Assembly (NCBI GenBank): GCA_905193585.1
Contig: CAJJPG010000090.1
Coordinates: 1-7,512, forward strand
From: an uncultured Oscillospiraceae bacterium
Lineage (GTDB): Bacteria; Bacillota; Clostridia; Oscillospirales; Acutalibacteraceae
Direction of reading: 5' to 3'
Length of the DNA: 7,512 nucleotides
The notes under the pieces were generated by a model that did no database searches, had not been told where the DNA came from, and saw only the letters and a program-made list of their open reading frames with translations. Shown here piece after piece: positions 5,810 to 7,512 of the stretch. The position numbers and the translations under genes were made by a program. The first letter of the stretch is position 1. Every line of letters starts with the position of its first letter.

Positions 5810-6324
5810 TTAAAACGCGTCGTAATCCTCTTGTGTCATTTGCAAGGGATAATCGTAGCTGTCATTAGATTTTTCGGTTGCCATATCGTAAACCGTACCT
5901 ACGGTTAAAAACTCCAAATCAGCCATAGAAAGCCCTAATTCCAAACAACGCAAGAGGAAAACAGGAGTATTATATTCGCGCACCGTCAGGTGGCTTTTTT
6001 TTTAGCTTCCGAGCGGGTTTTCAGGTTGCCGTTCCATAATTCGAGAATATCGCCGGTTATATTTATAACGGACGGAACGCCATCAAAGCTGTCAAGCCAT
6101 TCGGTAACGGTGTCCGGCACGGTCGGGTCGGCCTGCTTCGCCATTATAAAGGCTATATTCTCAAATATATCCCATCGCTCAAGCTCGGGTGTTTCGTCGA
6201 AATTAAGCAGCTTTTCATAATCTGTAAATATATCGCGTCCCAGCAGGTCACGGTAAAGCCTCGGTGTAGCTGCCGAGGCTTTCAGCGTTACCGCCCTGCC
6301 GTTTATTTGTACCTTTTTTATCAT
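5810..6324 (-). CDS. Tail assembly chaperone G-T fusion, made by -1 frameshifting
   Basis: Reading 110 codons of G through the three lysine codons of the A-run and then slipping back one base gives 61 further residues to a TAA at 5812-5810, a 171-residue product. The T part opens SHLTVREYNTPVFLLRCLEL and continues LGLSMADLEFLTVGTVYDM, then a DSYDYP segment and QEDYDAF; this is the familiar second half of Gram-positive gpGT proteins. In such phages G and G-T coat the tape measure and recruit tail tube subunits, with G-T made as a minor product. The T frame has TAA at 6004-6002 directly before the A-run, so it cannot be entered from upstream. An ATG at 5926 lies inside T but would skip its first half and has no good ribosome binding site. 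The family is recognised from motifs; the shift efficiency cannot be read from sequence. Confidence 0.85.
5986..6324 (-). CDS. Tail assembly chaperone G (short, unshifted product)
   Basis: 112 residues starting MIKKVQINGRAVTLKASAAT, followed by RLYRDLLGRDIF and ending RSEAKKKAT. The opening (basic residues, a short beta pair, then RLYR...GRDIF) is typical of the gpG-like chaperone placed between major tail and tape measure genes. The protein should bind the tape measure during tail assembly and be absent from the finished virion. The ATG at 6324 lies 3 nt after the major tail stop and has only a weak GCGGG-like site upstream, so translation is probably coupled to the major tail gene. The C-terminal KKK is encoded by the nine-A run where ribosomes can shift into T. 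Confidence 0.85.
   Translation of the reverse strand: MIKKVQINGRAVTLKASAATPRLYRDLLGRDIFTDYEKLLNFDETPELERWDIFENIAFIMAKQADPTVPDTVTEWLDSFDGVPSVINITGDILELWNGNLKTRSEAKKKAT
5995..6003 (-). promoter_or_regulatory. Programmed -1 frameshift site, run of nine A's
   Basis: On the minus strand GCT is followed by AAA AAA AAA and GCC in the G frame, so the slippery heptamer A AAA AAA is present in frame. A -1 slip gives AGC CAC CTG and the long T frame; a +1 slip meets a stop after seven codons. A possible 4-bp CACC/GGTG stem with the G stop codon in its loop follows at 5992-5981, but it lies too close to act as a classical stimulator. RNA polymerase slippage on the A-run is an alternative mechanism. Confidence 0.85.
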
Positions 6325-6327
6325 AGC

Positions 6328-6939
6328 TTATGACCCGCTTGCCGTTTGGTCGGGCACCGATGTATACCAGCTGTTATATACAGTGTCGGTTATTGTGTCG
6401 CCGGTTTTGGTCTTGATTTTACCGTCTGTCGGGCGCGGACGGGCGGATATGGATATCTTCTCATTTTTTGGCTCTTTGCTCTCGGGGTTGTCGCCCTCAA
6501 CGTCCGGGCGGTTTGCGTAGCACCAATACAGGCAGTGGCGGACGTTCTTTTTATCGCCTATAAATTCAAAAAGAAGTGCGAAAGGCTTCGCGTCGTCCTT
6601 TTCAAATTCGTCTATTGTGCCGTCTGTATTTTTGGTGCTGCTCAGGCAGTCAGTCTCAAAGCTTTCGGGTAGGCGTATAACCTCCACATCTCCGTTGTAG
6701 CCCTGGTTGTCCGTTCCGATTACATCCTCTATACCGTCGCTCCTTATAATTATAAGGTCGCCGTTTTTAGAAAGCGAAAGAGCTACTGCGTCAAACATTC
6801 TTACCGGCTTGCCGTAAGTAATGCTTTTCACGCCGTCCGTTTCCGTAAGTGTTGCCGGAGCGTAATATAACGCTTTAAGCTTTGAATGAAATCTGTTTTT
6901 TACCGCTGCGGTATTTGCCGCGGCTGAAGTGTTTCCCAT
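6328..6939 (-). CDS. Major tail tube protein (phi13-type)
   Basis: 203 residues. The ATG is preceded by AAGGAGG at 9 nt, one of the strongest sites in the window, as expected for the most abundant tail protein. The sequence has a short N-terminal arm (about 1-20), KALYYAP at about 22-28, an acidic loop region near 100-116, then PFALLFEFIGDKKNVRHCLY at about 118-137, ANRPDVEG at 142-149, and a closing region with RPRPTDGKIKTKTGD and YNSWYTSV. The LFEF.GDKK...RH..Y and DGK.K.KTGD...YN.WY patterns are those of phi13-like major tail proteins, which stack as hexamer rings to make the flexible tube. No Ig-like C-terminal decoration domain is present, since the protein stops soon after YTSV. Its place between the terminator and chaperone G fits. 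Confidence 0.9.
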   Translation of the reverse strand: MGNTSAAANTAAVKNRFHSKLKALYYAPATLTETDGVKSITYGKPVRMFDAVALSLSKNGDLIIIRSDGIEDVIGTDNQGYNGDVEVIRLPESFETDCLSSTKNTDGTIDEFEKDDAKPFALLFEFIGDKKNVRHCLYWCYANRPDVEGDNPESKEPKNEKISISARPRPTDGKIKTKTGDTITDTVYNSWYTSVPDQTASGS

Positions 6940-6953
6940 TTTAAATATCCTCC

Positions 6954-7274
6954 TTAAATTTGAAATTCGTATGTTGTGACAAATGCGTTTTCTGTCCTCT
7001 CAAATGAGGTCTCACCCTTGCTGAACGAAATATCGGCGGCAGTAAGAGTGCTTTCAAGCTTTGTCTCGCTGTCGGGGCTCTTAACCTTGGTCCATAGCTC
7101 TGCTACTATGTTTGTGAATATGAGTGCAGTGCCGCCGTCGGCGTGTACGGTATCCGCACCGTCGGTATAGTAAGCACCGTAGGGAAATTCCGGCTTGCGC
7201 TTTTCATCCCAAAATTCATAAGTGAACGGTATTCCGCTCCCGCAAAGCAGTGTTTTCAGCTTCTCTAAAGTCAT
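6954..7274 (-). CDS. Tail completion / tail terminator protein
   Basis: 106 residues, ATG at 7274 with AGGAGG just upstream, 8 nt after the end of the gp10-like gene. The body has FPYGAYYTDGADTVHADGG at about 30-48, a strand-like IVAELWTKVKSPDSETKLES at about 57-76, then a late FSKGETSF...VTTYEFQI. This is the usual shape of the small alpha/beta tail terminator proteins found immediately before the major tail gene in Gram-positive siphophages: an early FPY..Y, an adenine-rich-loop-free beta sheet, a long acidic helix that spans KLE, and a terminal YEFQI strand. It should cap the grown tube as a ring and provide the face that joins the neck. Assignment rests on motifs plus position; the exact family name is uncertain. 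Confidence 0.78.
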   Translation of the reverse strand: MTLEKLKTLLCGSGIPFTYEFWDEKRKPEFPYGAYYTDGADTVHADGGTALIFTNIVAELWTKVKSPDSETKLESTLTAADISFSKGETSFERTENAFVTTYEFQI

Positions 7275-7282
7275 AAGCCCTC

Positions 7283-7512
7283 CTAATTGTGCCGCTTTAT
7301 AGCGTCTGTTATCGCCCGCCCGAACTCTCTTTCAATCTGTTCGTAATTCGGTTCTATATGCGGTATTGCTTTTACATCTGCTTTTTGGTTTTTGCCGCCT
7401 TTTTTGTGTCCGTTTTCAAGCAGATGTGTTAATTGATAGTGCTTTTTGTTGTAAACAACTCGCCGATATATGTCGTTTTTGTCGGTTTCCTTTTTATGCC
7501 GCCAGTCTTTTG
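7283..7512 (-). CDS. HK97 gp10-like head-tail protein, C-terminal 75 residues
   Basis: The frame is open from the right edge to TAG at 7285-7283, so the start is outside the window. The visible residues include YRRVVYNKKHYQLTHLLENG, then HKKGGKNQKADVKAIPHIEP and a helical end ERE..RAITDAIKRHN. The pattern RVVYN..HYQLTHLLE.GH...GG...V.A.PHI.P is characteristic of the HK97 gp10 family, a neck protein between the head-completion and tail terminator proteins. The full family length is usually about 110-160 residues, so roughly half is present. The downstream gene begins 8 nt later, consistent with one transcript. Confidence 0.85.
   Translation of the reverse strand, partial: KDWRHKKETDKNDIYRRVVYNKKHYQLTHLLENGHKKGGKNQKADVKAIPHIEPNYEQIEREFGRAITDAIKRHN

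Noticed and set aside
5810..5926. Separate small gene for T starting at an internal ATG (5926)
   Set aside because: The upstream TTAGGG is a poor ribosome binding site and the start would drop the conserved first part of T; the frameshift explains the frame better.
5981..5992. CACC/GGTG hairpin as stimulator of the frameshift
   Set aside because: It is only 4 bp and starts 2 nt after the A-run, so it would lie inside the ribosome at the moment of slipping. It may be coincidence.
1..7512. CRISPR array, tRNA, insertion sequence or attachment site
   Set aside because: No spaced direct repeats, tRNA-like fold, transposase frame or integrase-linked repeat was seen; almost all of the window is coding for tail proteins.

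Overview
This window is part of the tail module of a siphovirus-type prophage or phage. It most likely comes from a Gram-positive Clostridia-like (Firmicutes) host. Gene order, AGGAGG-type ribosome binding sites, GTG starts and the protein families (HK97 gp10-like, phi13-type major tail protein, gpG/gpGT chaperones, Sipho_tail Dit, prophage-tail hub) all fit phages of low-to-mid-GC Gram-positives. No chromosomal host gene is present, so the host assignment is inference.

Every protein gene is on the minus strand, so transcription runs from high to low coordinates. In that order they are: the C-terminus of an HK97 gp10-like head-tail protein (7512-7283, cut by the edge); a tail-completion/terminator protein (7274-6954); the major tail tube protein (6939-6328); tail assembly chaperone G (6324-5986), with a frameshifted G-T product ending at 5810; a tape measure protein (5589-2788); a distal tail protein (2798-1974); a tail hub/Tal-like protein (1969-605); and a collar-domain baseplate or fibre protein cut by the left edge (592-1). 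Except at one place, genes overlap or lie 14 nt or less apart, and several ribosome binding sites sit inside the preceding gene or its stop codon. This is a compact late operon.

Together the genes build the tail. The gp10-like and terminator proteins join tail to head. The major tail protein polymerises around the tape measure, which G and G-T chaperone. The distal tail protein and hub form the tip, and the collar-domain protein probably contributes to host contact.

Two things stand out. First, the G-to-T transition uses a run of nine A's. The T frame has a stop codon directly before that run and otherwise lacks an upstream start, so T can only be fused to G by slippage on the run. Second, the only sizeable gap in the operon (5590-5809, 220 nt) holds a sequence-perfect sigma-A promoter pointing against the operon. 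It is followed by an approximately 89-nt segment with two hairpins, the second looking like an intrinsic terminator. I read this as a candidate small antisense RNA gene inside the tail operon. The same gap also carries a minus-strand terminator-like hairpin and an inverted repeat abutting the tape measure ribosome binding site.
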